From NCBI RefSeq assembly GCF_027596085.1, contig NC_072449.1, positions 23,782,522-23,846,521 on the forward strand: 64,000 nt of DNA. The letters are read 5' to 3'. Position numbers and translations under genes: made by a program. Below, one piece after another: positions 10,227-24,254 of the stretch (positions are counted from its first letter, which is position 1; every line of letters begins with the position of its first letter). Below the pieces are notes generated by a model. The model was not told the origin of the DNA, ran no database searches, and was given only the letters and a program-made list of their open reading frames with translations. This DNA is from Anoplopoma fimbria (lineage: Eukaryota > Chordata > Actinopteri > Perciformes > Anoplopomatidae).

Positions 10227-12853
10227 GTGGAGTATTTTTATTTCAACAATGTATTACTGTTGCATCATATTAAATATGTAAAAAAGGATTTAGATGCCAT
10301 GTTTGACATTAAATCTTTGGTACCAAAAGCGGCAGACAAGCTCTTTTCTGATCTTGAGGCTATTTTGTTTCCAGTTGTATTAAATACCACCGGCTTTCCT
10401 CCCCATTCAAAGTCAAATTACTCCTTCCAGGCCTGCCAGTAATATGGGTTAATTGTTCTGGATGGCTGGATCACTTCCAAGCAGTTCATCCAATTTCCAT
10501 TTAAATTGAGCTATTGGAGCGTGACATGGGCAACGCTTGGCTTGCCACTGTTGCAGACAGGCGACACCGGTGCACCACTGGCTGGGAAGCAGAGAAACCC
10601 GTTTACAGGTCATAGTGGAGACTCTCAAGTGGCTCGCAACAAATGAAATGCAAGCACACACCTTGCTGGTTCTCTCAAAAGGGCTTTAAGAGGGAGCAGA
10701 GAAAAAAAACTCATAGTCAAACTGGTCAAGTGTATATACATTGCTTCATTGTCAGTCTCCTGTTGGCTGTGGGTCCTCTTGTGACCCGACAGTCTGAACA
10801 ATAGAGGACGACATGGTGCTTCTGATTTCTTACTTTGCCTTCTGCTCCCAGGGGTTCATTTGCCTTTTGAATAAGAGCTGCACTCTTGTTCCTCCTGCTC
10901 TGTTTTGGCTCTTAAAGATTGAAAAAAAGTTTTTGTTGCTGCCCCTGCAGGATTCATGTCACAACATTTCTCATTGGACAGGTTCATAGTCAACAGCAAA
11001 CTCCACTGTTTTTAATTTCAGCTGTCGATTTAAGGCTTCAGTTTCCTTTTCTCTCTTAACATGTGGACTCTAATGAGCCCTGATTATTTCCACCCACTGC
11101 TATTGTCTTACACATTTTTGTGGTTATAAAATCAAGGCTGTGCATTTCATTTCAACAATGTGAATAAATCCTCTTTCATCATACGAGTCATGCTGATTTT
11201 GAAAAACTAGGTTTCTTTAGAATATAGGAGGCAGTATTCATCAAATACACCACATGCCTCTGTTGTTGCTTCACTTTTTTTCCCTTTGGAACTTGAAGTC
11301 AAGACTCTCCCTTCTGATTGCTCATTTACAAGACAGGTTTCTCAAAACACAAATGTAACCCTCCTTTTAATAGACAAAGAAAAAAATGAACAGTAGAGGG
11401 TGGTAATGCAACATTTAATTGGATGCAATATGCAGCTAAACCACACAGGAAAAATAAGTATTTAAATGATGATCCATGCAATAGAGGAGCTATTGTTGCT
11501 CTCTTTTTAGAGAGCCACACCAAAACAAGAGAAGAGAAGGAAGAAGGACTAAATGCTGTCAATCCGAAACTGTAACAACTCGATGGTAATCTGTTTTTTA
11601 TGAAAAAGAAGAAAGGCCTGAATACGCCTCTGCCAACCCAGCTGCCAGAAATGGACGTTTCTGCAAACCATATGTTAAATAGGTTTTTATATCAGCCTTG
11701 CATTGGGTTTGCAGAATTGCACAATGCCACCTAAAACAAATCGGTTAGGCAACAAAAATACTTGGTTAAGGATAAAAAAACCTTGTTTGGCTCAAACAAA
11801 TAAACGCCCTTAGCAGCCTTTCTTGTGTAACGAGTATCTTTCAATAACGGTCACATGGCCGTTGGCATTGCTCCTTATATTACGCTATTATTGCAGAAAC
11901 GTACAATACCAACATAGTTTTACTGGCGACCGGGATACATCTGCACACATTCACCAAACACTGTTCTGGCTGTTTGATCAGAATCCTCAAACACTTGTCT
12001 AACTATCTGAATGAAAGATTCTGTCTATTGCACAATGAACAATCATTTTAACCATTTGCTCCAATTATCCCCTTTTTCCTAATCCAAACAAAGATGTTGG
12101 AGGTAAATAACATCTTCTTGCCTAATTTGTACAGCGTGAATCAAAATTTATCTGCAGCTATGTTAGTATACATAGATGTTGCTTTCCAATGTTTAATATT
12201 TTAATACAAAATAACAAAAATATATATTGTCTTTATCTTTATTGTGGGGTTTTTTCTGCCAGATGTTTGATGAGTCTTTAAGAATCCTGGAAAAACCTTA
12301 TCAAAGGCAGTTAGTGTTGATGATGATCTGGGTTTTTTAAAGATTGCCAAGTATTTATAAATTGTTTGCTTAGTTCTGTCTCTTTGAATCTTTTTCAAAA
12401 AGAAAAAAAAGAGGGTTTAAAGTCTCACTATAAAAAAAGTTCCAAATAGAAGTGCCCCTCTTTGTCCCAGTGCATAGCTTTTTGACTTAAATGTTAATGT
12501 AATACATGAGAGGCACAGACTGGCTCTGTCCAGCCCAGCCTTCACACTTCACACAGACAGCCTCCTGTGCTCAGTGGAGCAGCTTGAATGGCTTGCATCA
12601 GTCAAACCCCCACAGCCGATCCAGCCCAACTTCTCATAAAATCCACACCATTCTGTATCATCGATTTGTTCCCTTCCAAAAATGGGCCCCATGTCACACA
12701 TATTGTTTCTAGATTGAAAAGGAGTTGGCCAACATCTGCAGTAAATCATAAACTCCCATTAAACCAGAGGGATCCATTCTGCCACCCGACATCAGCTCTC
12801 CCTCTTTGTCCTGGGTCAAACCATTGTCTTGGTTTTATTTTTGCAACCCGCAG
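10227..12853. other. Unannotated unique sequence
   Basis: No gene is recognised. The block 10460-10680 is non-repetitive and of balanced composition (ATCCAATTTCCATTTAAATT, GAGCTATTGGAGCGTGACAT) and could be a conserved element. From about 12500 the sequence becomes less AT-rich and several frames open on both strands, including one of 154 codons (12588-13052). That pattern reflects composition more than coding. Confidence 0.4.
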
Positions 12854-13021
12854 CAGGCCCGACCCTCCATCACTGTCCGCTCCATCAGAGGGAGGACTGT
12901 GGTTTGTGAACACAATGATGTTGAGTACAACATCAGAACGTTTAACCAAGTGGAGGGGCAACACGACTCCACGCGCTCACATAACCAGTCAGGTCAAGAT
13001 GAGAAAATGGAGGTCACATAA
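12854..13021 (+). other. Possible terminal coding exon, unrecognised
   Basis: A polypyrimidine-rich stretch (CTTGGTTTTATTTTTGCAAC) leads to CCGCAG at 12848-12853, a plausible splice acceptor. The next 55 codons are open and end at TAA (13019-13021). The peptide begins QARPSITVRSIRGR and includes VVCEHNDVEYNIR; it is charged and polar, with many codons ending in G or C. I do not recognise the protein. The same DNA is also open in another forward frame and on the minus strand, which weakens the case. No partner exon was found. Alternative: a chance frame in a GC-richer conserved non-coding block. Confidence 0.15.
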
Positions 13022-13124
13022 AACACAAACACATATTATTCTAACACACTAAATGACACTGGAAGGGAGGGAGTGTCGAATATACTCAGGGTGATGTTTG
13101 ACCTGATTCATCTCTGTATGGTTT
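13022..13124. other. Unannotated sequence
   Basis: Short unique interval between the exon candidate and a repeat. Nothing is recognised. Confidence 0.4.
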
Positions 13125-13330
13125 TCCATTAATTGAGGGTCAGTTCAAACCAAACCAAATAAAAATACATTTTTCTCACTTATCCCCTAGTGGTATCTAA
13201 CCATGAAGATGGTTTTGGTTTTATTTGCTGAGGTTCTGAGATATGTCTCTGTATCAGGAACAGAATGATAAATTACTGGACTTATTTCCATTGGTTTCCC
13301 TGGTGTGTACACAGTTTTCAAACTTCATCG
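13125..13330. repeat. Interspersed repeat (GAGATAT family), copy 2
   Basis: Begins near GAGGGTCAGTTCAAACCAAA, continues with TACATTTTTCTCACTTATCC and CCTAGTGGTATCTAACCATG, then enters the segment shared with copy 1 (TTTTGGTTTTATTTGCTGAG, GTTCTGAGATATGTCTCTGT). The order matches a fish repeat that starts with a CAGTTCACCCAAA-like terminus. It is diverged and non-coding. Confidence 0.6.
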
Positions 13331-14295
13331 AGACAGAAATAAGCATTCTGACTTAAATATATTTTACAAACTAAAAACTCCAAAGCTAGTAAACAAATAG
13401 TTTGGGTAACTGGCCTTTAAAAAAAAAAAAAGAAGCATTTGGATTCAGAGAGGAAACAAGTAAAATATCTACATTTTTGTTTGATTTGTCTGTTGTAAAA
13501 AATGCTTTTGTAATTGTGTGAAAATACCTTAAAATCGGACACACACATAAAACAAATGTTTGGTATCCTCTACACACTATAATGAATGTTTGTCTAGGAT
13601 TTCATGCACCACGAGTCCGCCTGTGGAAGGCTAATTTTAAACCAGACTCCGGTCTCCCACATTAGCAGTTCCCCTTGAGCTGCCCTTGACTTGAACGCAC
13701 TGAGCCTGAGGCGCTGGGTTGAGGGCTGTGCTCCCCCCAGGCTCCCCACCCCCAAGGACACTCTGCAGGTTGCCTGCCTGTCTGCCTGCAAAAAAGAAAA
13801 AACATGTCCAGATACTTCTATTGTTCGGCGCTCTGATCTTCACACAGGTTGCTAAAACAAAGCCCTCTTATTAATATTTATAGCCTCTCTGATGGGACGG
13901 GATCAATGGAGAGAGGAGAAAGAGAAGAGAGAGTGTGCCTGAATAATCATCATCCATCTACATCCAGCCTTCTCTCTCTCTCTTCTCTCCATCCCTGTGA
14001 AGTGGAAGTGATGTTTTAAAGAGGAATTCAGTGTGGGAGCGAGAGATGGAAATTTGACAAAAAAGGAGAGAGGAATGGCTGTACTCGGGTTCGCAAATGT
14101 GTGCATGTTTTATGAGTGTTATCGAGTTGTTTTTACAGTTTTTTATTACATTAATAGCTAAATAAAGCAACACAGCACATACTGTTTGCCTTCACAAATA
14201 CAAGGATATCCTCCCTGACATCTGTTTAATGCCAACTTGTATTCTGCATGTTTCTGTTGACTTTCGCTTGCCTTAATTTCTTCTCTTTTTCCCAG
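13331..14295. other. Unannotated sequence with simple tracts
   Basis: Contains an A run near 13419-13430 and a CT-rich stretch near 13966-13990. The block 13858-13915 (CTCTTATTAATATTTATAGC, then GATGGGACGGGATCAATGG) is unique and enhancer-like. The minus-strand frames at 13594-13843 have no motif. Confidence 0.4.
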
Positions 14296-14429
14296 CTGAA
14301 GATGTGTGGGGGAGTGTTAAGGGTGGATTTGTAACAGACTCCTGGTGTCTTCATTGGCAGGCCCAGCATGGTGGATCTCCAAGATGAAAGTCTGACAGCC
14401 TGAGACTGTCTACTCTGCGTCTCCAGCAG
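14296..14429 (+). other. Possible non-coding exon (strong acceptor and donor)
   Basis: A pyrimidine-rich tract (TTCTTCTCTTTTTCCCAG) precedes 14296, and CCAGCAG followed by GTGGGC forms a good donor at 14430. The 134-bp interval has a stop in all three forward frames, so if spliced it would belong to a lncRNA or UTR. Isolated splice-site pairs arise by chance in long non-coding DNA, so this is weak. Confidence 0.12.
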
Positions 14430-14584
14430 GTGGGCATGCTGCCCAGTGCTCAGTAAGCGAATTAGGTGGGCAGTGCGCCCAACGTGGCCCCTCCTGACTG
14501 ACAGCGGCCCTGCCGAGCGGTCTTTAACTGCACAAGGAGAAAGTTATTAATCAGATGTGTTTGCGTTTTCCAGCCTTTCCTGAA

Positions 14585-14650
14585 GAGGAGGCGGAGGCGG
14601 AGGAGGAGGAGGAGGAGGAGGAGGAGGAGGAGGAGGAGGAGGAGGGGGAG
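14585..14650 (+). repeat. (GGA)n / purine-rich trinucleotide repeat
   Basis: Interrupted at the left by GGC units (GAGGCGGAGGCGG), then a long pure GGA run ending in GGAGGGGGAG. A purine strand of this kind can form triplex or G-quadruplex structures. Confidence 0.95.
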
Positions 14651-15289
14651 ACCTGCATGGCTTGGTGATGAATGCCCTCACTTCTCTGCGTTTCAAAAGT
14701 ACAGTTTATCCATGAGGAATGGAGCAGCGTGTACATGGGCTGAGGGGAAATTGCCTTTTCCTTTGACCTGCAGCCAAGGGTGAGGAAGTGAATGGAAAGC
14801 GATATGAGAGTGTCTGCCCTCTGCGGTGATGAATACGGTGTAAATTAGAGGAAGAGGCCTTTCAATCTCGAGTGCTCGGGCTTTTTCCATTCTTACCACT
14901 TTAAATTGTTTTCTGTCTTTTGCTCCACAGCCCATTCCGGCCGCCCTCATTTTTTTCTTAATCTTTCTTTCCTTTTTTTCCCTTTATATCCACCTCCACC
15001 CCCCTCCCTCGCTCCACTGCAGCAGGGGTCTGGGGGTGTGCGGGTTGACAGGTTGAGCTCCGGGAGGTCGAGAGGGCGAGGGCAGCATTTGCAGATTGTT
15101 GGACAGAAAGCTGAGACAGCACGGTCTTCAGTCGGAACGCAGTGTGCAGCAGGAATCTCGAAGCCATGCGGAGTCATAAGGAAGCGTGACCTTGAGCTGT
15201 GAGCAGAGAGAAAATCAACACAAATCCATCGAGTCTGGACGTGGACTCGCAGGCCCCTGTGTCCTGCCTATGTGTGCGCTCATTGGCAC
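14651..15289. other. Unannotated sequence
   Basis: Includes a strong splice-acceptor-like string ending CTCCACAG at 14931, followed by a pyrimidine-rich stretch (about 14948-15012). A GC-richer block at 15020-15180 carries frames on both strands that shadow each other. No gene is recognised. Confidence 0.4.
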
Positions 15290-15435
15290 ATGATGTTCTT
15301 CTCAAAATGGATTAAAAAGAACACCTAATGAATTATTGTGAAAGCCCAGGATATTGCAGCACCACTGAGAGATAAACAAATTAGTGCTTTCATCATCCTC
15401 TGCCTTTAATTGATATTCATGAATTCAGTATTTCA
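15290..15435. promoter_or_regulatory. Enhancer-like unique stretch (candidate CNE)
   Basis: Unique block with CACCTAATGAATTATTGTGA, CCCAGGATATTGCAGC and CTTTAATTGATATTCATGAA. Homeodomain-type words are closely spaced. It is non-coding; conservation is untested. Confidence 0.25.
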
Positions 15436-15576
15436 TAACAAAAGATTTGGTCCAACGCTAAACATTTAAATTCAATTTAAGTATTAAGTATTGCAACCAT
15501 CTAGTGGATTAGTACTGTTGTTTGTTTGTGATCAATTTAAGCACGGTGCATTCTTCTGTTTAAGCCTGCAGCAATG

Positions 15577-18393
<2,817 letters not shown>

Positions 18394-18740
18394 TTAAAGA
18401 AACAGTTTGACATTTTTAGAGATAAGCTTATTTGTGATTGTTAGATTAGGAGATCCATACCGCACTGCATCTGTGTGATAAGGCTACAGATAGCACCAAG
18501 ACAGCGTTAATGTTAATTAGTAAGCTTGAGAGGTTCCTGGAGGTTTATTTCTTAATCTTTGGACAGAGCCAGGATAGCTGTTTTCCAATTTCTAGTCTTT
18601 ATGCTAAGCTACGCTAACTAACTACAGCCTGTAGGTTCATATGCACCAAACAAATATGAGATGTATTGTTTTTTTCTACTAAGTCACAACAAGAAAGCTC
18701 ATAAAATGTAATGCAATAAAATGTCAAACTATTCCTTTAA
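18394..18740. mobile_element. Foldback non-autonomous DNA element, copy B
   Basis: The 347-bp element is bounded by TTAA at 18394-18397 and 18737-18740. The left terminus reads TTAAAGAAACAGTTTGACAT; the right terminus in reverse complement reads TTAAAGGAATAGTTTGACAT, so the terminal inverted repeats differ at only two of 20 positions. Inside, GGAGATCCATACCGC corresponds to GAAGATGGATACCACTC of copy A, and CTTTGGACAGAGCCAGGATA corresponds to CTTGGGACAGAGCCAAGATA. No protein is encoded. The TTAA boundaries suggest insertion at TTAA, as for piggyBac-like elements, but the mobiliser is unknown. The nearly intact ends suggest it is the better-preserved copy. Confidence 0.8.
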
Positions 18741-19479
18741 GTACATCACAGTCATAAGTAGTTGATTCTTTGATCTCTAGAGGGGAAAAAAAGACAAAAC
18801 AAAGGAAACGGTGGACATTCATTTGTGCTGACACATGTACAAATAATACTGCCTGTAGAAGCGTTCCATACATCACCAAAATGAATTTAGTCTCATCATT
18901 TGATGAGATTTCTGACCATTCATCTATGTGAGTTATGGACCCTCTTTCCGTGCTACCTCAACCTTCACCTCACTTATGTCTTAAACCCGCTGTGCAGGGC
19001 TTTTGGTTTTGCCTGTCTGAGCGTGTAGTGTAGTTACACATCCACTGGGACAGCAGACATGAGGTTAAAGCAATTCACCATGGAAGAAACTGGAGCCTGC
19101 TTTGGCACCACTGACGAATGGGCAGAGACAAGCATGGATACCAGATGGCAGTGAATCTGTAATTACAATTCTCTGGTGCAAAATGAGACACTGGTGGAAT
19201 GAAATCTCTCTGCGGCTTCACATATCTTGCATGCAGAAGTCTTTGTTTACTTGGCAGAAGGTTCCGCCGTCATCCTGGTTTCTTTGAGGTGCACGTCTCT
19301 TGTTTTCAGTGTTTGCTGAAGAGTTCAAATGTTGAGCAAAAAGGCCACTCTGCGCCAACGGACTGCAGCAATGTTGGTGTTGGTGTCCGCCAGTGTCTTC
19401 GTAGAATGGTAATTACCAGCCTAATCAAAAACAGAATGAAGATGGACAAAGATGGGTTGAACTGAATTTAAATAGGATG
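18741..19479. other. Unannotated sequence
   Basis: Unique DNA. Short overlapping plus-strand frames at 19102-19465 have no domain features. No gene is supported. Confidence 0.45.
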
Positions 19480-19720
19480 AGCCTATAATGGCTCCCAAAT
19501 GGAGAGCCAGGTCTGTGCTCGCCCCAGAGGGACTCACCTGTGATTTACCCTCCTTACTTCTGTATGTGACAGGGTGGCATTGTGGCATCGCCTGCCCCCT
19601 CCCCTGTGACCTCCGATGCTCCTTCTTCCGTAGGAGGCTGCATAATTGTCTAATTAAATGGAGAGACAACAGCCCCAGCATACCTCATTAAAGACATCGC
19701 TCCATCAGCTCCCGCCTTTC
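19480..19720. promoter_or_regulatory. Enhancer-like unique stretch (candidate CNE)
   Basis: Balanced-composition unique sequence: CATAATTGTCTAATTAAATG, then GAGAGACAACAGCCCCAGCA and CCTCATTAAAGACATCGC. Frames on both strands are open for about 70 codons, which reflects composition. Long unique blocks with TAATTA-type words are common among vertebrate conserved non-coding elements. Confidence 0.25.
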
Positions 19721-21699
19721 CATTTCTTTTAAAGGACCCTCCTCATCATGGCAGGAAAGGTCAAACAAAGAAAAGTACTGGAGAAGGTTGCCTGTCTCTC
19801 TGGCATCCATAGATTATTCTTTTATAACAATTTGTACTACTATATAACATAAAGGTCTTCTCCACATTTCTACCTATCATTTATGAGTGCCCAGAAAGAA
19901 TTTTGATAACTTGTTGGATCAGCTTGATTGATAATGTGACCCATAAACAAGCAGACAAATAATGGCAGTACAGAAAAGGATAAAAGGAATGATAAAAAAC
20001 ATTATGGTATCTCTGTGTTAAGTGTGCAGCCACCCTGCAAATAAAGTGAAGGCAGTCATCTTTTTTAGTATTAATGAGGCATGCACCATTGAATAATTTC
20101 AACAGATAAATGAGCCAGGTTTGAGCTGCTTATAAATGAGACTAGTTGAGCAAAAGGTTCCCATGTGAATTCTCTCAGTGCTCAGAATGAAGGGAAATAA
20201 TTAACTCAGAGATATTATATCTCAGATGCATTAGAAAATAGTTCAGGCACGTCCGTATTTATATTAGGTTGGTTTTTGAAATACTTTTTTTTAGCATTTT
20301 ATATATGTATTTTAGTATTTATTTCATCAGTGTACATTCTAATTTTGTTCATACTTAGAATAAAGTGCAATTGCTTTATCGCCACTGAAATAAAATGTTG
20401 TATGGTATAATTTTGTATAAGAAAGATCCCATCTAGAAAATTACAGTAAAAACATTAAGCATTTGCTAGGTTTGGCATAATCAGAAATCATACACTCCTG
20501 TCTTAAACCACATGTGAAACTATGTGGTCGTTCTGTTGAGCAAGCATGTGAGAGAGAATAATCATGCATCAGTATAAATGTGGTTGGTGTCTTCATGGTT
20601 GTGGTTACAAAGGTGCCCCCTGCCAATTTTGTAGCCAAATGTATCCGTCTTTATCCATCCAGCTGATGCTAAATGTAACCTTTCCAAGTCCAATTATTTA
20701 TGAAGTCTCCAAACACGTCTGCCTGCTTCCTTTCCCTCTGGTTCCCCCCACATACATATACCATAAATATTTGAGAGGAGGGATATTGGAGGTTAACATA
20801 TGTCCCATATGAAATGTCAGTGGCTCCTCCAGTAGCCAGCACGCTGTTGACAGAGCACCAAACCACTTTGTTTGGGATAAGAGACTCTATCACCGGTGTT
20901 GTTTAATCTGCTGGCTCGACATGAACATGACTGCCCTGAATATACTCACACAGGATCAGTTTGTTCCTCCAGGTGTTTCGCACGCTTGAAAGAACAAAAG
21001 ACATTTTTTTTTTTTATGTCTGTCAGTTTGCAAAGTGGCAATGTTACCTGTCATAAGAGTTGAATAATCATGCTGACATCCATTCTACTCATAATCTGGA
21101 CCCTATAGATTTTGTGTCAAGGTCTTAAAGAAGCCACTTTGATTTAGTTTTTTGGTCTTCAGGGGGCGCAAATAATCAGTCGTTTGAAGTGACTGCTTGA
21201 GACAGTGGACTGTGTTAACCACACTTGAGTAGTGTTGCTTTATAAAGTCTGTTTGCAGTTTGGAGCGATGTGGCTGTGTCCAAAGACAGTTTTAAAATTG
21301 ACAAAAATATTCAGGTGTCTCTCACGGGGCATCACTTAGATGGACATGCAGCACAAGCTAGCTTCATGCAGTGTTATTATTAGTTCAACCTTTGCTTCAC
21401 TTTCCTACTTAGAAAGGTAGATTCTGCTGCTACAGCAAAGTACATTTTCTGCAGCGAGTTCTTCCATGACAGACTTTATAAGTGACATCCGATAAAAGCT
21501 TTATTCAATACTGCCACTTCTCTACCATTCATGTACTTTACCGGAAAATGAATTGAGTTCCTTGAGCCCGAGTTAAATCTATATTAGTTTCCCCACAAGC
21601 TCTTTGAAACGAGAATAATAAGCATCCTGTGTTACAGTCTGCACACTAAACGACTAAATTTAAGATTTAAGGCTGACTTATGTTAATAACTTTGTTTAT
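19721..21699. other. Unannotated unique sequence
   Basis: No gene or clear repeat. A T run lies near 21004-21015. Text at 20810-20950 is balanced in composition but shows no splice pair. Nothing is claimed. Confidence 0.45.
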
Positions 21700-21870
21700 G
21701 TATTTACCCCGGATGTTGATGGATGATTGGGGCTTTGCTGCTTTAGTCTATGAATAATTCATCACAGGGAGAATACTTTTCAGAAGTTGGCTCCTTGGCA
21801 ACAATAATTACTTAGGAAATTGTTGGGGATACTGTTATCTAATTAAAACAGGACGCAGCGACCAGTTCAG
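21700..21870. promoter_or_regulatory. Candidate CNE with near-perfect NFI dyad
   Basis: TTGGCTCCTTGGCAA at 21787-21801 matches the NFI consensus TTGGC-N5-GCCAA at 9 of 10 fixed positions. The same core can be read as a spaced RFX-like dyad (GTTGGC ... GGCAAC). Flanking AT-rich homeodomain words include GAATAATTCATCAC, ACAATAATTACTTAG and ATCTAATTAAAAC. The stretch is unique and non-coding. Binding is inferred from sequence only. Confidence 0.3.
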
Positions 21871-22419
21871 GTGGTACGACGATGCTAATCAGCAGAGCGT
21901 GTTACCTGTTCAGCACAAAGACCAGCTTGTGTCAAACAAACAATAGTTTATAAGATTTAAGGGGTTGTACCCTGCATGTCTTAACATTTTCATTATTACA
22001 CTGGGGGGGAAAAAGGCCATTTATATGAAGCGTATAATGTGACAGCTTTTTGGCTTGATCTTATAATCCACTGACAGGAGGATAATAACGTCTCTGAAGC
22101 AATGAATTTTCTGGTTCCAGCTCCTCAGGCGTAAAGATTTGCTGCTTGTCTCTTTCTCATATGATTGTCCATTGAATATCTTTGGGTTTTGGACTTTTGT
22201 TCGGACAATGCAAGACATTTGCAGAAGTCATCTTTGGTTGTGTTTTTGTATTAGCTGACATTTCATAGCAATTAATAGAATTACTGAAAGTAATTGTCAA
22301 TATCATCCCAAATCTTCCGGCATGAACTCACTTATTTAAAACATACTCTCTTTGTTTTTAACGTAAAAGTCAGATACTGTAACAGCTAAAAGGGAGACCT
22401 GTGGGAGATAGTTAATAAG
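21871..22419. other. Unannotated sequence
   Basis: Unique AT-rich DNA. Nothing is recognised. Confidence 0.45.
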
Positions 22420-22640
22420 TTATCACTATTGCTTCATAGAAAGTCTGGGACATACCTGAAAATGCGTTCACTGGCCCTTTTACCCTTTGAACCTGCTGCT
22501 GGACATAATGCAGATAGATGCATAAAGGCCAATAGAGGGAGCCCAATAGCTATTTGTCCCCGAGCAGAGAAAGGGCAAATGGGGAACCACTGCAGTTTTG
22601 CTTACATGCAAAATGATTTAACGACTTAATAAAAGCCAAA
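22420..22640. promoter_or_regulatory. Enhancer-like unique stretch (candidate CNE)
   Basis: Unique block containing GGACATAATGCAGATAGATG, CATAAAGGCCAATAGAGGGA and GCAAAATGATTTAACGACTT. A 66-codon frame covers it without any motif. It is considered regulatory-like on texture only. Confidence 0.2.
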
Positions 22641-22820
22641 TTAGGTTCACAAAGTTAGATGCAGGTCGGTAGTCACAGACGGCTAAGTTTCACTTCTCAT
22701 GGTACATCTCAGGCTTTCTGACGTCTGTTAACGAGAAGCTATTATGCTGGACTTTGTTGGGACGAACTGAAAGCAAGGTGGAGGGCTTTGAAATGCAGGG
22801 TCTGTCCCAGGCAGCAGACG

Positions 22821-22855
22821 GGTGGTGTTGGTGGTGTTGGTGGTGGTGGTGGTGG
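22821..22855 (+). repeat. (GGT)n imperfect trinucleotide repeat
   Basis: GGTGGTGTTGGTGGTGTTGG followed by five further GGT units. Glycine- or valine-rich and tryptophan-rich frames here are repeat artefacts. Confidence 0.9.
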
Positions 22856-23788
<933 letters not shown>

Positions 23789-23919
23789 CCCTTTCTTTAA
23801 TTAAAGCAATTAAAGTAGGTTTTGAAACATGCATATATTTCCATGATTGACAGAGAGATTTCACTGTTATCTTTTATTGCTTCTTGGTAAAAATAAAAAC
23901 CTTATTGTGTCTCTTACAG

Positions 23920-24031
23920 GACGCAAGCCTGGATACAATCTCAGACATCACCTCCCTGACTCATAGAAAGGCATCTTCCTGGGGGGAAAACGGCAAAGAG
24001 CAACATGAAGGAGGTGTTGAACACAGGGGAG
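23920..24031 (+). other. Candidate exon with canonical splice sites, possible start codon
   Basis: The acceptor tract TTATTGTGTCTCTTACAG ends at 23919 and the donor GAG|GTGAGTG begins at 24032; both fit vertebrate consensus well. The 112-bp interval is open in the frame starting at its first base (peptide begins DASLDTISDITSLTHRK). In a different frame it carries ATG at 24005-24007 in acceptable context (AACATGA), which would give MKEVLNTGE before the donor. It could therefore be an internal coding exon, a first coding exon with 5' UTR, or a lncRNA exon. I recognise neither peptide. No partner exon was identified in the window. Confidence 0.3.
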
Positions 24032-24214
24032 GTGAGTGTCTTTCCGTGTGTGCTTTTCTGCATCCCTGAGTGTCTGCATATTTGTTTGTACAGCTGTGGC
24101 TTGAAAGTGGAAAAAAAGGGGGTTGGTCTGCTCCAGGAGAGAGGTACTGGCTCTGCCCCGCAGCATTTGGCACAAAGGGCCCAGTCCTATTATGCATGCT
24201 GGCGGTATCTGAGC
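24032..24214. other. Unannotated sequence after the exon candidate
   Basis: Several frames are open on both strands at 23948-24298 without motifs. If the exon is real, this is intron. Confidence 0.35.
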
Positions 24215-24254
24215 GAGATAAGGTTTGGTCCTGGGAGATAAGGTCAGGTCCTGC
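24215..24254 (+). repeat. 20-bp tandem duplication carrying two GATA words
   Basis: GAGATAAGGTTTGGTCCTGG is followed directly by GAGATAAGGTCAGGTCCTGC (17 of 20 identical). Each unit contains AGATAAGG, a good GATA-factor site, so the pair lies 20 bp apart on the same strand. Binding is not shown. Confidence 0.8.

Noticed and set aside
12588..13052. Longest open frame in the window (154 codons, plus strand)
   Set aside because: The same DNA is open in another plus frame and on the minus strand, the peptide has no domain, and the region is GC-richer than its flanks, which lengthens chance frames.
20264..20273. TTAGGTTGGT, a word found in mariner terminal repeats
   Set aside because: Only ten bases match; no extended terminal repeat, partner end or transposase trace.
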